Shown here piece by piece: positions 6,634-6,782 of a DNA stretch of 6,782 nucleotides (position 1 is the stretch's first letter; the number at the start of each line of letters is the position of its first letter). Origin of the DNA: Vulcanimicrobiia bacterium (GTDB lineage: Bacteria > Eremiobacterota > Eremiobacteria > Baltobacterales > Baltobacteraceae); assembly GCA_024281135.1 (NCBI GenBank), contig JAMXLG010000254.1, forward strand, positions 1 to 6,782, in the 5' to 3' direction. The notes below the pieces were generated by a model. The model had not been told where the DNA came from. It saw only the letters and a list, made by a program, of their open reading frames with translations, and searched no databases. The translations under genes were made by a program, and so were the position numbers.

Positions 6634-6782
6634 ATGAGCCTCCTGCGAACGACCACCTGCTTGCTCTTCGTCTCCCTCCTGGCCGCGCTCATCGCTCCGG
6701 TCGGAGCGGATCAAGTCTTCTCGACGGTCTCAACCGGGCCAATTCCTGTCCACGCGACCCAGCCACCCTATCCGCTCGGCGA
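6634..6782 (+). CDS. Secreted or periplasmic protein, N-terminal fragment with signal peptide (3' end off the right edge)
   Basis: Only 49 codons are visible. The protein starts MSLLRTTTCLLFVSLLAALI and shows a Sec-type signal peptide: a short n-region with Arg5, a hydrophobic core at about 9-20, and a likely signal peptidase I site after APVGA (residues 21-25), before DQVF. There is no lipobox cysteine at the cleavage region, so it is probably not a lipoprotein. The following residues, rich in Thr, Val and Pro and including a PPYP at 44-47, do not identify a family. A short Pro-Tyr-Pro stretch also occurs in TonB-type C-terminal domains, but one motif is far too little to claim that. The ATG at 6634 lacks a Shine-Dalgarno sequence at normal spacing. 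A nearer-placed GGTGG serves an upstream ATG (6623) that opens only a four-codon frame ending in the ATGA overlap with this start. The gene is divergent from the fabF operon, and its function is unknown. Confidence 0.65.
   Translation, partial: MSLLRTTTCLLFVSLLAALIAPVGADQVFSTVSTGPIPVHATQPPYPLG

Noticed and set aside
6233..6637. A 134-codon plus-strand frame running from within fabF into the intergenic region.
   Set aside because: Nearly all of it is antisense to conserved FabF sequence, and the translation is Ser/Arg/Thr-rich with no recognisable domain. It ends at the TGA that overlaps the start of the secreted-protein gene by chance.

Overview
The window is a compact chromosomal housekeeping segment from a GC-rich bacterium (about 60% G+C by eye). 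Four genes lie head to tail on the minus strand, and the start of a fifth lies on the plus strand at the right edge. Protein motifs are clearly bacterial: a canonical bacterial Smc, a class I RNase III, a FabF-type ketosynthase and a bifunctional PurH. Taxonomy cannot be fixed from motifs alone. The overall character (GC-rich, Arg/Ala-rich proteins, fabF-rnc-smc without acpP or ftsY alongside) would suit a poorly cultured phylum such as Eremiobacterota/WPS-2, but this is an impression and not a result.

Layout, read in the direction of minus-strand transcription (right to left): fabF (6573 to 5326, GTG start), a 10-nt gap holding a GGAG ribosome site, rnc (5315 to 4593), a 2-nt gap, smc (4590 to 1015), then purH starting at a TTG inside the last codons of smc (from 1022) and running off the left edge. 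All junctions are 10 nt or less, no terminator is visible between genes, and the four are almost certainly one operon. At the right, a 60-bp divergent intergenic region (6574-6633) separates fabF from a plus-strand gene (from 6634). That gene encodes a protein with an apparent Sec signal peptide, and only its first 49 codons are inside the window.

Functionally the operon combines fatty-acid chain elongation (FabF), double-stranded RNA processing (RNase III), chromosome organisation and segregation (Smc) and the last two steps of de novo IMP synthesis (PurH). The fabF-rnc-smc core is a widespread bacterial arrangement. The absence of acpP immediately upstream of fabF and the presence of purH in place of ftsY after smc are the unusual parts. 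These genes look growth-linked; they do not form one pathway.

I found no mobile element, CRISPR array, RNA gene, frameshift or clear new system. The points worth a second look are small: the TTG start of purH nested in smc, an unusual RNA-binding loop in the RNase III, two active-site-neighbour substitutions (PurH, FabF), and a dyad plus a possible near-leaderless start in the divergent promoter region. Very long plus-strand open frames opposite smc, rnc and purH are explained by codon-phase alignment and are rejected as genes.
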